DNA of 31,622 nt from contig NZ_FOGW01000025.1 in NCBI RefSeq assembly GCF_900111325.1, positions 1-31,622 on the forward strand, in the 5' to 3' direction. Positions within the stretch are counted from its first letter, which is position 1, and each line of letters opens with the position of its first letter. Of this stretch, positions 7,943-17,058 are shown piece after piece. Origin of the DNA: Lachnobacterium bovis (lineage in GTDB: Bacteria; Bacillota; Clostridia; Lachnospirales; Lachnospiraceae). Made by a program: the position numbers and the translations under genes. The notes under the pieces were generated by a model. That model was given only the letters and a program-made list of their open reading frames with translations, was not told the origin of the DNA and searched no databases.

Positions 7943-8467
7943 TTAGTCCTCCTCTATCTTTCTTAGCATTTCTAAAGTGTATTTTCTTATATCATTAGCA
8001 CGTTTTAAATATAATTCATGCTGTAAAATTGATTTTCTATATCCTTCTCCGATTAATTTCTGCTTTTCTAAATCAGGAAGTTTAATCTTTAAATCACCAA
8101 TTGTCTTTACATTTAGCTTTCTTACGCTTAATGTTGTTCCCTGATGATACATTGCAATTTGTTGTTCTAAATCTTTACTTTCGTTAAATTTGTAACAAAA
8201 ATACCATGGTAAAATTTTTGTCTCATCTAACTTACATTTCAAAAAGTTTTGAGTTATAACTTTTTTCTCAGTATTAACTGTTATTGGCGCCGCTTTAGAT
8301 TTAATCAAGTTGATGATACATCCATACGTTTCTCCTGTGATAATGCGATTTGTCAAATCACATTCAAAATCTTCTGGCGTATAGATATCTTCATTTTGTT
8401 CTTTTAGTCTTGTGACATTTTTTCCTAGACTAAATTCCATAACTTCTATCAAACTAACCTCTTCCAT
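7943..8467 (-). CDS. Half-length HsdS-like protein (single recognition domain)
   Basis: This 174-residue protein resembles one half of a type I specificity subunit. It has a variable domain starting LGKNVTRLKE (14-23) and ends in a conserved-style segment, LPDLEKQKLIGEGYRKSI, followed by a helix. Such halves can in principle pair as dimers to mimic a full HsdS. It is the first gene of the operon, after an AAAGGAGGG site, with the promoter just upstream, and it ends 2 bases before hsdM. A full-length hsdS is also present, so its job is unclear: alternative specificity, assembly control or regulation are all possible. There is no helix-turn-helix evidence. The HsdS relation is judged by eye from the sequence pattern. 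Confidence 0.72.
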   Translation of the reverse strand: MEEVSLIEVMEFSLGKNVTRLKEQNEDIYTPEDFECDLTNRIITGETYGCIINLIKSKAAPITVNTEKKVITQNFLKCKLDETKILPWYFCYKFNESKDLEQQIAMYHQGTTLSVRKLNVKTIGDLKIKLPDLEKQKLIGEGYRKSILQHELYLKRANDIRKYTLEMLRKIEED

Positions 8468-8483
8468 CGAGCCCTCCTTTCGA

Positions 8484-8503
8484 TGTAATTTAATTAAATT
8501 ACA
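8484..8503. promoter_or_regulatory. Operator-like palindrome, promoter-downstream copy
   Basis: TGTAATTTAATTAAATTACA is a perfect 20-bp palindrome. It covers the expected transcription start and early leader of the hsd operon. An identical copy lies 56 bp away on the other side of the promoter. A dimeric repressor bound here would block transcription. Confidence 0.75.
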
Positions 8504-8508
8504 CTATC

Positions 8509-8537
8509 ATTGTAATATACAGTACATAATTTGTCAA
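8509..8537 (-). promoter_or_regulatory. Promoter of the half-hsdS/hsdM/hsdS/hsdR operon
   Basis: On the minus strand TTGACA (8532-8537) and TACAAT (8509-8514) are separated by 17 bases, close to the sigma-A consensus. The expected start near 8502 is about 35 bases before the first gene. Palindromes touch both sides of the promoter. Confidence 0.8.
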
Positions 8538-8561
8538 CATGTAATTTAATTAAATTACATG
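8538..8561. promoter_or_regulatory. Operator-like palindrome, promoter-upstream copy
   Basis: The same 20-bp palindrome as 8484-8503 occupies 8540-8559 and is extended here to a perfect 24-bp palindrome by flanking CA/TG. It abuts the -35 box. The two identical sites suggest cooperative binding or looping. Confidence 0.75.
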
Positions 8562-8590
8562 TTTTATTTCTTTTTATTTTATAAAAAAAA

Positions 8591-8615
8591 GACAGTGTTT
8601 AAATTTCACACTGTC
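8591..8615 (-). terminator. Intrinsic terminator of the helicase operon
   Basis: An 8-bp perfect stem (GACAGTGT with ACACTGTC) is followed on the minus strand by eight T residues, 55 bases after the helicase stop. It separates that operon from the hsd promoter. Confidence 0.88.
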
Positions 8616-8669
8616 CCCTCTTTTACTTCAATGGCAACCAATCTAACACTTTTATGCTTGATGTTATAT

Positions 8670-11183
8670 TTACATTATATCATCATTATCTTTTGCAAGT
8701 CTACGACTATAGTAATCCATCGTTCTATACTCTATTACATCACCAAATTGTTCTGCGAAAATAGGATTATTAACTACTTTATCTAACTCTTTTTTCAAAG
8801 AAACGGTCCTATCTTCATTTATTATAAAGAAGCCTTTTCCTGATTGAGCTAAAAATTTTACTGGATTCTTATAAATATTATTAACATGATCTTTATCTAG
8901 CATATTTTTATATTGCTGGTAAGAGGTAATTTGGGGCAAATCTCTCCAATTTGCTCCTATTGCAAAATATTCTTTCCAACTCTTTAATAATTGGTCTTCA
9001 TTTACCTTCATCAAACAATTACCATTATTATAAAATGCTTTTAATACCGGCATCTTATATACTTTGCTCATACTAGTCGTTTCTATTAATTCTATAAACT
9101 CTCTTCCTATCGTTCTACAAAATTGTTGTTCTGGTAATGTAAGTTCATTATGTTCTTCTAAAAATCTAAGATAATGTTTAAATATATTCTTCGACGAATT
9201 ATTGATTGTCTTTTGATATACTTCATCATCCATTAGAGTAAATAGCTCTAGCCTACTTGGTCTATGACCTACTTCTTCTTTAATTCTTTCATATTCTGAA
9301 AAAATCAAATCTGTCAACTTAGTTTGACGTTTTTGAATTTCTTCAAATAAGTCTATTAATCTAAAATCATAGTCTACTAAACAATCATCTGGTAATTCTT
9401 CTTTTGAAAAATTAGTATATCCAGATACAGTTGTTTTATTCTTTCCTGTAAGATACGCAAAAGTTTTACCTGCTTTTTGATAATTACCAATAAAATCAAG
9501 CACATTCAAATATTGTTTATTTTTTGCTTTTCTTAATCCTCTACCAAGCTGCTGCAAAAAAACAATTGGCGATTCTGTAGGGCGTAAAAACATAACCATA
9601 TCAATTTCTTTAATATCTACGCCCTCATTAAACATATCAACAGAAAAAATTACTTTTATCTCGCCTTCTTGTAATTTTTGAATTGCAACGCTTCGATCTT
9701 GCGAGTATTCGCCATTAGAATTACTATAAACTGCTGCCGAAGGTATCCCCCTTAACGAAAATTCTTTTGCCATTTCTTCTGCATGTTCTCTAGAGCAACA
9801 AAATCCTAATGCTTTTTGTGATCCAAACTTTTTATAATTTTTATAAATCAATTCATGTCTATGAACATTTCCGATGTATGATTTATTTAATTCTTTTTCA
9901 TCATATTTGCCTTTTATTATTCGAATTTTAGAATAATCAACGATATTGTCATATATTCCGTAATAATGAAATGGAACTAGTGCCCCACGATTTATAGCAT
10001 CCCTTAACGAAATTTCATATGGCACATTATAATCACATATTTCATAAATACTCCTACCATCCATTCGCTCTGGTGTTGCTGTAAGACCTAATAAAAACTT
10101 CGGCTTAAAATAATCAACTATCCTTTTATATTGATCATTTACAGCATGGTGAAATTCATCTATTACAATATATTCAAAATAATCTGGCGCAAAATACTCA
10201 GCATTTAAGTACTCTTTTCTACCTAAAGTTGATACAGACGCAAATATAACAGATTTATCACAAGTTTTATTTTTTCCATCAAAAAAGCCGTAATCCTCAG
10301 AATTACGGACATTATAAAAGGATCTCGATGCTTGTTTTAATATTTCTTCTCTATGTGCAACAAAAAGAACCCTTTTATAATCTTTAGAATCAAATGCTGC
10401 TAAATATGTCTTTCCAACGCCCGTTGCTGCTTGAACTAAACCTCTTGTTGCGCCTTCTGCTCTTGAATTTTCTAGTGCACATATTGCTTCTATTTGTGCG
10501 CCTCTAGGTTCAAATAACATACGTACATTTGTATCTGATGACTCATCATACTTATCTAAATCTTTTGACACACCTGGTCTATGCCAATTTTGTGCATAAT
10601 GCTTTAATTCTTCATCATCTAAGATGATTGAATGATTATCAAATAAATCATCAAATGTCTTTTGAAAACGCTTATAGCTATCTGCATCTTTTAAGCTATT
10701 AAATCTATAATTCCATTCTATTCCAGAAGTTAGCGCACTCCTTGATATATTTGAAGAACCGATAAAAATATCACTATATTTCTCATAATGAAATATATAC
10801 GCTTTAGGATGAAATGATCTATTTTTTTCATTGTAAAAACGTAAATCAACTAAATTCCCAAGTTCGTGCTTAATAAGATATAATGCTGAAGGCTGTGTTA
10901 TTCCTAAATAATTACCTGTCAATAATCTTATTTTGACTCCATTATCAATTGCTTTCCTTAACTCCTTAAGAAGCATTTTGACTCCTGACTCCATCAAAAA
11001 TGAAACTACAATATCAATTTTTTTAGCAGTTCGAATACTATTAATCAATTGATAATAAAGCTGAACAACTCGATTTGAATCCCCAGTCATTACATCTGTA
11101 TATTCTATAAATGAACTATCTATAACATCTTGTTTAAGTTCACTTTTAGCACTTAATCCTTCTTTAAGATCAAATTCAACCAT
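8670..11183 (-). CDS. PLD-nuclease/SF2-helicase protein, SauUSI-like restriction enzyme candidate
   Basis: The 837-residue protein has an N-terminal phospholipase-D-type nuclease domain with HPKAYIF (H125, K127) and GSSN (142-145). It continues with a superfamily 2 helicase: ATGVGKT (253-259), DEFH (342-345), LTATPERMD, FSVDMFNEGVDI and QQLGRGLRKAKN. The long C-terminal region resembles the DUF3427 type. This order is known from SauUSI, a type IV enzyme that cuts DNA carrying modified cytosine and needs ATP. I infer a similar role; the specificity is unknown. The frame is open further upstream, but ATG 11183 has a GAGGAGA site 6 bases before it and the earlier ATG (11225) has none. The start lies inside the end of the methyltransferase gene. 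Confidence 0.82.
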   Translation of the reverse strand: MVEFDLKEGLSAKSELKQDVIDSSFIEYTDVMTGDSNRVVQLYYQLINSIRTAKKIDIVVSFLMESGVKMLLKELRKAIDNGVKIRLLTGNYLGITQPSALYLIKHELGNLVDLRFYNEKNRSFHPKAYIFHYEKYSDIFIGSSNISRSALTSGIEWNYRFNSLKDADSYKRFQKTFDDLFDNHSIILDDEELKHYAQNWHRPGVSKDLDKYDESSDTNVRMLFEPRGAQIEAICALENSRAEGATRGLVQAATGVGKTYLAAFDSKDYKRVLFVAHREEILKQASRSFYNVRNSEDYGFFDGKNKTCDKSVIFASVSTLGRKEYLNAEYFAPDYFEYIVIDEFHHAVNDQYKRIVDYFKPKFLLGLTATPERMDGRSIYEICDYNVPYEISLRDAINRGALVPFHYYGIYDNIVDYSKIRIIKGKYDEKELNKSYIGNVHRHELIYKNYKKFGSQKALGFCCSREHAEEMAKEFSLRGIPSAAVYSNSNGEYSQDRSVAIQKLQEGEIKVIFSVDMFNEGVDIKEIDMVMFLRPTESPIVFLQQLGRGLRKAKNKQYLNVLDFIGNYQKAGKTFAYLTGKNKTTVSGYTNFSKEELPDDCLVDYDFRLIDLFEEIQKRQTKLTDLIFSEYERIKEEVGHRPSRLELFTLMDDEVYQKTINNSSKNIFKHYLRFLEEHNELTLPEQQFCRTIGREFIELIETTSMSKVYKMPVLKAFYNNGNCLMKVNEDQLLKSWKEYFAIGANWRDLPQITSYQQYKNMLDKDHVNNIYKNPVKFLAQSGKGFFIINEDRTVSLKKELDKVVNNPIFAEQFGDVIEYRTMDYYSRRLAKDNDDIM

Positions 11184-11740
11184 TTTTCTTCTCCTCTGCC
11201 TGGACGAACATCGGCTGTTACCCATTGTTCTACTATAGAAAGTCCTTCAACCTCATTGATAAATTCCAAAAAAGATTCGAATGTAAAATCAATAAAATAT
11301 CGTCCGTTACGCTCTCCTTCAAAATTGCCATATTTAAATGACGTATAAATAATTCCATCTTTCTTTAATGCTTTATGCATTTTCTGAAAAACGTCTTTTA
11401 AATTATCTCTATTCAAATGTAAAATAGATGAACATGCCCAAATACCATCATATTCATCATCTACATTTAATTCCTGAAAATACATATGCTTAACTTTTAT
11501 ACCTGTGTATTTGCTTGCATTTTTACATAGTTCTAAGGAACCATCTATTGCAGATACATCAAAACCTAAATTCAAAAAATATTTAGTATCTCTTCCTGAT
11601 CCACAGCCAAAATCAAGAATCTTGCTACCTTTTAATTGTTTTAGGAATCTATCTTGTGTTTCCTTAAAATCCACATTAACTGTATTTGAAATAAACGCAT
11701 CTGCATTATTATTATAGTAATCTATTGTTTTATTATTCAT
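11153..11740 (-). CDS. Class I SAM-dependent methyltransferase
   Basis: The 195-residue protein has the Rossmann SAM-binding motif ILDFGCGSGRD (41-51), an acidic strand end at AIDGS, and a later DGIWACSSILHL segment, as in the small UbiE/TehB-like family (Methyltransf_11/25). There is no NPPY or PCQ motif, so it is not an obvious DNA methylase. The substrate is unknown. Only a weak purine-rich ribosome site (AGAGAG) precedes the start. It begins 22 bases after the metallo-hydrolase gene and overlaps the helicase gene by 31 bases, so the three are probably translated from one mRNA. Confidence 0.85.
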   Translation of the reverse strand: MNNKTIDYYNNNADAFISNTVNVDFKETQDRFLKQLKGSKILDFGCGSGRDTKYFLNLGFDVSAIDGSLELCKNASKYTGIKVKHMYFQELNVDDEYDGIWACSSILHLNRDNLKDVFQKMHKALKKDGIIYTSFKYGNFEGERNGRYFIDFTFESFLEFINEVEGLSIVEQWVTADVRPGRGEEKWLNLILKKD

Positions 11741-11762
11741 CTTTTTCTCTCTTTTTTATTTT

Positions 11763-12563
11763 TTATAATTCCACGGAATCTAAATCATTTGGAATCAATA
11801 AATTGCCATTATAATACTTAGAGCCTTCTTCTGCATATAACTCAGCTCTATTTGAAATATTTTTATCTTCTGTATGATATAGTAATAGGTTCTTAACGTT
11901 TAATTTTTCAGCCAATTCACAAGCATCTTTTACTGTTGAATGATGCTTCTCATACGGATTAAAAATATCTCTTTGTGAATAAAGGCAAAATGCTTCGTGA
12001 AGTAACCATTCACTATCTTTAGCATACTTTTCTTCACATTCAGAATATGGTTCATCTCCACAACAAGTAAGTTTCTTACCATTACCCATGTCCATTGAAA
12101 ATCCATATTGTTTAGCTTTAGTTGATTGAATATCAAAAAAAATCACATCATGATCTATAATATTCTTTGTTTCGCCATCGTGAACTTCTACAAAATGCAA
12201 TCTATCTCCTATGAATTTGGACTGTTTTTTTACTAATAGTTTGTCCGACATATCTGCAAGTAGTTCTAAAACTTCTTTATGCGAATAAATAAATGCCTCT
12301 CCTTCATAAACGCCCTGGCTCATTGATTGGCAAATCTTTCTGATCATCCATACTATTCCCATAAGATGATCTATATGTTTATGTGTAACAAAAATATGAT
12401 GAATATCCATTACATCATAATTGGCATATTTAATCTGATGAAGAATATTATTTCCACCACCACCATCTACCATAAATAATTTATTATTATCTTCTACTAT
12501 AAAGCATGTATTATAACATTCTGTAACTAATGCACATCCTGTTCCAAGCATTGTTAATTTCAT
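11763..12563 (-). CDS. Metallo-beta-lactamase-fold hydrolase, RNase Z-like
   Basis: The 266-residue protein begins with MKLTMLGTGCA and carries the metal-binding motif HKHIDH (61-66), preceded by VT. Further conserved positions are a CCGDEP turn, HEAF, an HST motif and LLYHTED near the end. This is the pattern of RNase Z/ElaC-related phosphodiesterases, which act on RNA or cyclic nucleotides. It lacks the flexible arm expected of a true tRNase Z, so tRNA processing is not assumed. GGAAGTGA precedes the ATG. The gene stands 91 bases after sbcC and 22 before the methyltransferase. Confidence 0.85.
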   Translation of the reverse strand: MKLTMLGTGCALVTECYNTCFIVEDNNKLFMVDGGGGNNILHQIKYANYDVMDIHHIFVTHKHIDHLMGIVWMIRKICQSMSQGVYEGEAFIYSHKEVLELLADMSDKLLVKKQSKFIGDRLHFVEVHDGETKNIIDHDVIFFDIQSTKAKQYGFSMDMGNGKKLTCCGDEPYSECEEKYAKDSEWLLHEAFCLYSQRDIFNPYEKHHSTVKDACELAEKLNVKNLLLYHTEDKNISNRAELYAEEGSKYYNGNLLIPNDLDSVEL

Positions 12564-12616
12564 TAAAAATCACTTCCGTTTCTTACTATTTAATTATCCA
12601 TTATATTATTACAAGC

Positions 12617-12641
12617 ATTTGATTGTGCCGTCTAATCAAAT
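12617..12641 (-). other. Small hairpin between sbcC and the metallo-hydrolase gene
   Basis: Arms ATTTGATT and AATCAAAT (8 bp) enclose 9 bases. There is no T-run right after the stem on the minus strand, so it is more likely an mRNA processing or partial attenuation element than a full terminator. Confidence 0.4.
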
Positions 12642-12654
12642 ATTTATATTTCTT

Positions 12655-15600
12655 CTATAATCCTGTATCAACAACTAACTGACTACCTTCTTTAGTTTTT
12701 TTGACGCAGATTTGTTGCGAAATATTTTCAATTAATTCTTCTCGATGACTAATTACACCAACTAATTTATTCTTCCCTGAAAGATTAATTAAAATTTCCA
12801 TAGCATTATCTATAGACTTTCTATCTAATGTACCAAATCCTTCGTCTATAAATAGGGCATCCATTTGGACTCCACCTAAATTTGTTGATACTGTGTCGGA
12901 TAATCCCAAAGCTAAACTTAAGGAAGCTTTAAAACTTTCTCCTCCCGAAAGATTTCCTACTGGTCTTCTATGTCCTGTATAATTATCCAAAACTTCTAAG
13001 TCAAGGAAATTGTTACTTTTCTTTCCTACTGCATCTTCTTTACGATACAATTCATATTGACCATCACTCATTGGTTGTAAACGTCTATTTGCCGCAGCAA
13101 TTATTCCATCAAAACCTGCTGCTTGAATATATTGTTCAAGCGTAATCTTGCCATTACCCGTTGTACCCTTTACAAGATTATACAATTTAGTGCAAATATT
13201 ATGCTCTTTTCGTGCTTTTTCTAAATCATCGCGTTGATCAAGGATATTTTTGTGTTTTTCTTTATTGTTAGATATACGGTTCGAAATCATATTATATATA
13301 TTTCTAAGATTTCTAACTTTTTCGTCTTGCGATTTACATACTTCCTTGAGTGCTTCAACATCAACAATCTTCTTACCTTCAGCGTCCTCTTTAGCTTGTA
13401 AAAGTTGCTTATTATTAGTTACAACTGCTTGTTTATATGAATTAATTTTCTTTTCAGTTTCTAATAATTCTTCTTCTGACACAACAAATTTAAGCATCTC
13501 TTCTACATTTAAAAACTTTTTTTCTTCAAGTTTTTTTTCTAATTTTAACTTTAATGTTTTTACATCATTTTGTTGTATCTGTAAAGTTGACTCTAATGTT
13601 TTTATCGCAGCTGAAATACCTGCTAAATCCTGGTCAGCTTTTGTCTTTTCTTTCATTGAATTATCTAAAGACAACGAAATATTATTTTTTCTTTTCTCAG
13701 CTTTTTCTTTTTCTATTGAAGCTTTTTCCCAATTCTCATAACTTAAATTCTTGAGTGTATTCAATGTTGCTGTTGATGCTGTAATATCTTCATCAATAAA
13801 AATTTTCTTCTGTTGTAACTGCATTTTATCGGCTTCAAGCTTTTCTTTTATAACGCCAGAGGCTTCTTCTAAACTTTTTTCAGAATTCTTTAGCAATATG
13901 CAATCTTTTTCTATCTCTTTTTGCAATTTGGCATTCGTTATTATTTCATTATCAACGACCGCTTTTAAATTTTTAAGAGAGAGTACAAGTTCCTCAAGAT
14001 TTTTGCCTTCAAATTCTATGCTAACAATATCATTTTCTAAACAATCAAGAATCTCTACTCTCATATTTTCTTCATATTGTTCAAGTGCTATTTTAGCTTT
14101 TTCTGCCTCTGTATTCGCGGTAGTCTTAGCTTCTTGTGCTTCTAACTCTTTAGCTTTAAGATTTTCGTATTCATCTTCTGAAATGCTATCGTTCGGTAAT
14201 TGTGCAAGTTCTGGATGATGAGTCGATCCACATACAGGACATTTATCGCCTTCTATCAAATTTATAGCTATTATTCCAGCTCTGCTACTTTCAAAAAGCT
14301 TTTCACCTTTTATCCTATCTGCATTGGCACTTTCGTATTTAACAAAAGCTACCTGAAAAGCATTCTGACATGTCATTAAGTGATTTCTACGTCTTTCTCG
14401 TTCTTTTAGCTGTTTCTCAAGAACATCTTCTATCTTATCACGAAGATTCTTTAAATCTCTGACTTTAATCTGTACTCTTTGTAACTCACTTGGCTGATTT
14501 TTTTTATCTGAAATTATCTGATTTAATTCTAAAATCTTATTATTTAACTTTTCTTCTCTTAAAATCAAATCCGATTCTTCGTTTTTAATAGTTTCTTTAG
14601 CCTTTTTTAACAAATCAAGCTTTTCTGTAAGTTCAATGCGTTTTTGATACTTTTCTTTTTCTTCATCAATCTTATTAATAAAGATATTAAGCTTTTCTAA
14701 TTCTGGCCTTAGTTTTTCTAAATTTTCTAACTTATCTGTAGTCTCTTTTACTAACAGTTCAACTTCTGATTTTTTTTGTGTTTTATAGGTAATATTATCT
14801 TTGGTTGAAGTAATTTCTCGCAATTTATTGTACCATGCAACGTACTCTGGATTAACATCGTGTGTCGCTGCTTTTTGGTTGCCTAGAAGTTCTTCTAAAT
14901 TGGTAATTTCTTTTGCTTGTTCATCTAGCTCTTTCCGCTCTTTTTCGAGATTATTCAACCTCTCAATTATCTTATTATTTATCTCAGCTCTGGCTAAAAC
15001 CTCTTTATTCTTATTGTACTTATCTTCAGCTTGATCTAAATAATTTTTAATATCTTGCTGCTTTATCTCGTCTTTTTTTATTATTTTTTTTATAATCTCT
15101 AGAGTTTCATCTAGATTCCAAGTCTGACCTAATTGTTTTGCTCTACTCTGAAGTTCTATTAATTCCTCATAAATTTGGTCTGTTTCGTCAGTTTTTACAT
15201 CATTAAAATATTGAACAATGCTTTCCTCCATTTTTTCTTTTTGCTTTTTAGTATTGTTCATACGATCTTTTAGCTTAAACTCAATATTTTTGTACCCATC
15301 TGTCATAAAAATAGTACGTAATATTTCAGTTCTTTGATCAGTTTTTGCATTTAACAAATCCCAAAATTCTCCCTGAGCAATCATTGCTATCTGCTTAAAC
15401 TGTTTATCATCAATATGTAAAAGCTCCATAACAGCATTATTAACTTGTTTTATTCCTTCAATTGGTAACTCGCCTTCGGCAAAAAATGTTGCTTTTTCTT
15501 TTTCTATAATCGTACCATCACCACGTTGTTTTGGTCTTTCATATTCAGGATGTCTTTTTACATGGTATTCTTTTCCTTGATGCGAAAAATAAAAATCAAC

Positions 15601-15837
15601 ATAACTTTCCACATTCGGTTTAGCATATTCACTACGAAGGTTTTTCGTATCTCTATAGGTTCCACTTGTGGTTCCATATAATGCGAAACAAATAGCATCA
15701 AAAATTGTAGTTTTTCCAGCTCCTGTATCACCTGAAATTAAAAACAACCCTCTCTCTTCAAATTGTCCAAAATGAATCTCTGGCATTAATCCTGCATATG
15801 GGCCGAATGCACTAATAATAAGTTTAATTGGTTTCAT
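12655..15837 (-). CDS. sbcC: Exonuclease SbcC (Rad50-like ATPase)
   Basis: SbcC with SbcD forms the bacterial Rad50-Mre11 complex, which opens hairpins and processes blocked DNA ends using ATP. The 1060-residue protein shows Walker A GDTGAGKTTIFDA near the N-terminus, long coiled coils, a zinc-hook CPVC near residue 531, the ABC signature LSGGES near 960 and Walker B DALFIDEGFGTLD near 995. I chose ATG 15837, because a purine-rich AGGCAGGTG site precedes it; a GTG at 15846 is the alternative. It overlaps the end of sbcD by 14 bases, so the two are translationally coupled. Size and motifs are normal for a housekeeping enzyme. Confidence 0.95.
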   Translation of the reverse strand: MKPIKLIISAFGPYAGLMPEIHFGQFEERGLFLISGDTGAGKTTIFDAICFALYGTTSGTYRDTKNLRSEYAKPNVESYVDFYFSHQGKEYHVKRHPEYERPKQRGDGTIIEKEKATFFAEGELPIEGIKQVNNAVMELLHIDDKQFKQIAMIAQGEFWDLLNAKTDQRTEILRTIFMTDGYKNIEFKLKDRMNNTKKQKEKMEESIVQYFNDVKTDETDQIYEELIELQSRAKQLGQTWNLDETLEIIKKIIKKDEIKQQDIKNYLDQAEDKYNKNKEVLARAEINNKIIERLNNLEKERKELDEQAKEITNLEELLGNQKAATHDVNPEYVAWYNKLREITSTKDNITYKTQKKSEVELLVKETTDKLENLEKLRPELEKLNIFINKIDEEKEKYQKRIELTEKLDLLKKAKETIKNEESDLILREEKLNNKILELNQIISDKKNQPSELQRVQIKVRDLKNLRDKIEDVLEKQLKERERRRNHLMTCQNAFQVAFVKYESANADRIKGEKLFESSRAGIIAINLIEGDKCPVCGSTHHPELAQLPNDSISEDEYENLKAKELEAQEAKTTANTEAEKAKIALEQYEENMRVEILDCLENDIVSIEFEGKNLEELVLSLKNLKAVVDNEIITNAKLQKEIEKDCILLKNSEKSLEEASGVIKEKLEADKMQLQQKKIFIDEDITASTATLNTLKNLSYENWEKASIEKEKAEKRKNNISLSLDNSMKEKTKADQDLAGISAAIKTLESTLQIQQNDVKTLKLKLEKKLEEKKFLNVEEMLKFVVSEEELLETEKKINSYKQAVVTNNKQLLQAKEDAEGKKIVDVEALKEVCKSQDEKVRNLRNIYNMISNRISNNKEKHKNILDQRDDLEKARKEHNICTKLYNLVKGTTGNGKITLEQYIQAAGFDGIIAAANRRLQPMSDGQYELYRKEDAVGKKSNNFLDLEVLDNYTGHRRPVGNLSGGESFKASLSLALGLSDTVSTNLGGVQMDALFIDEGFGTLDRKSIDNAMEILINLSGKNKLVGVISHREELIENISQQICVKKTKEGSQLVVDTGL

Positions 15838-16978
15838 CAATAACACCTGCCTCTCTTGCTGCCATTCTCATCATTTCCATTTCCTCATCGCTTATATCAC
15901 ACTTGTACATAAGACTATAAAAATCACTTATTAATTCAGTAAATGATCTATTTTGTGCTATTTGCGAAATATCTACCTGTTCTATCTCACGTGTATGAGA
16001 ATTATCATAATCAATTTTTACTGTATTAGGATAGATTTGCTGAAAAATCCCCATCGCATCGTTAATTATTTCTTCATTCTTTAACGTTGCATAAATAAAA
16101 TCTTCTTGTGCCGTAACATTTTCTTTATTTAATAAATCTTCTATTTTACCAATAATATGACGCATATTACGCATCGGTTTTAAAGAAATAGAATCTACTG
16201 TTACTTCTTTTTTTTCGATATTTACAATCGGAACTGATTTATCATTGTTAACTTCACTCAATGAATATTTAAGCGGCGAACCTGAATATCTAACCTCTTC
16301 TCGTCCTACTTTTTGTGGTGAATGAATATGTCCTAATGCAACATAATCAAATTTATCAAAAATGTCATATCCTATTTTTTCTACCAAACCTACATTTTGG
16401 GTGCCTGCTCCTTCAGAGCCTCCACATTCTGGATCTTCACCTTTTCCTGCCACAAACTGATGAGCAACCAAAATATTATTTTCGTTTTCATCAATTTCAG
16501 AATTATCAATAATAGTTTTTACTGCATCTTCATAAGTTTCAATTCCTGCTTCAGGATAAAAATGCTTAACTTGAGATGCTTTAACAAAGGGAAGTAAATA
16601 AATATTGAATTTCTCTTCGCCATCCATAATCACATGTTTATCAAGTTGTCCATTATAAACAGCTGAAATATAAATTTGATTACTCTCAAACAACGTACTT
16701 CCATAATTTAATCTATCATCCGAATCATGGTTACCACTAATCATAAATACTTTCACATGCTTAGCTGCTAAATGATTCAAAAAATAATCTAATAAACGTG
16801 TTGCTGCCTCGCTAGGAATTGACTTATCATATACATCACCCGCTATTAAAACAGCATCCACTGAATTATTATCTATTATATCTAATACTTGATTAAGAAT
16901 ATATTTTTGATCTTCAATCAAGTCAAATTCTCCAAGCGATTTTCCTAAATGTAAATCACCTAAGTGTAAAAATTTCAT
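15824..16978 (-). CDS. sbcD: Exonuclease SbcD (Mre11-like nuclease)
   Basis: SbcD is the metal-dependent nuclease subunit of the SbcCD complex. The 384-residue protein carries the Mre11 phosphoesterase motifs in order: GDLHLGK, AGDVYDK, SGNHDSD, VAHQFV and LGHIHSPQ. The last third would contain the DNA-capping and SbcC-binding parts. A GAGAGG site precedes the ATG. It is the first gene of the run that continues through sbcC and probably into the metallo-hydrolase, methyltransferase and helicase genes. Confidence 0.95.
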   Translation of the reverse strand: MKFLHLGDLHLGKSLGEFDLIEDQKYILNQVLDIIDNNSVDAVLIAGDVYDKSIPSEAATRLLDYFLNHLAAKHVKVFMISGNHDSDDRLNYGSTLFESNQIYISAVYNGQLDKHVIMDGEEKFNIYLLPFVKASQVKHFYPEAGIETYEDAVKTIIDNSEIDENENNILVAHQFVAGKGEDPECGGSEGAGTQNVGLVEKIGYDIFDKFDYVALGHIHSPQKVGREEVRYSGSPLKYSLSEVNNDKSVPIVNIEKKEVTVDSISLKPMRNMRHIIGKIEDLLNKENVTAQEDFIYATLKNEEIINDAMGIFQQIYPNTVKIDYDNSHTREIEQVDISQIAQNRSFTELISDFYSLMYKCDISDEEMEMMRMAAREAGVIDETN

Positions 16979-17058
16979 ATTACCTCTCTTTCAATGTTCC
17001 ATATTTTTTGCTTTTAATCAATATGCTTTGCTTTTACTTTCTTTTAACCACAAAGCAC

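Noticed and set aside
8559..8786. A 75-codon plus-strand frame starting near the hsd operators
   Set aside because: It runs through the helicase terminator and into the antisense of the helicase gene; it has no ribosome site and low complexity.
11184..11225. Upstream start of the PLD-helicase at 11225
   Set aside because: The 14 extra residues lie inside the methyltransferase gene with no ribosome site; ATG 11183 has a GAGGAGA site.
13250..14218. Long plus-strand open frames of up to 163 codons
   Set aside because: They are antisense to the coiled-coil part of sbcC, rich in Ser/Phe/Leu as expected for the complement of Glu/Lys codons, and have no ribosome sites.
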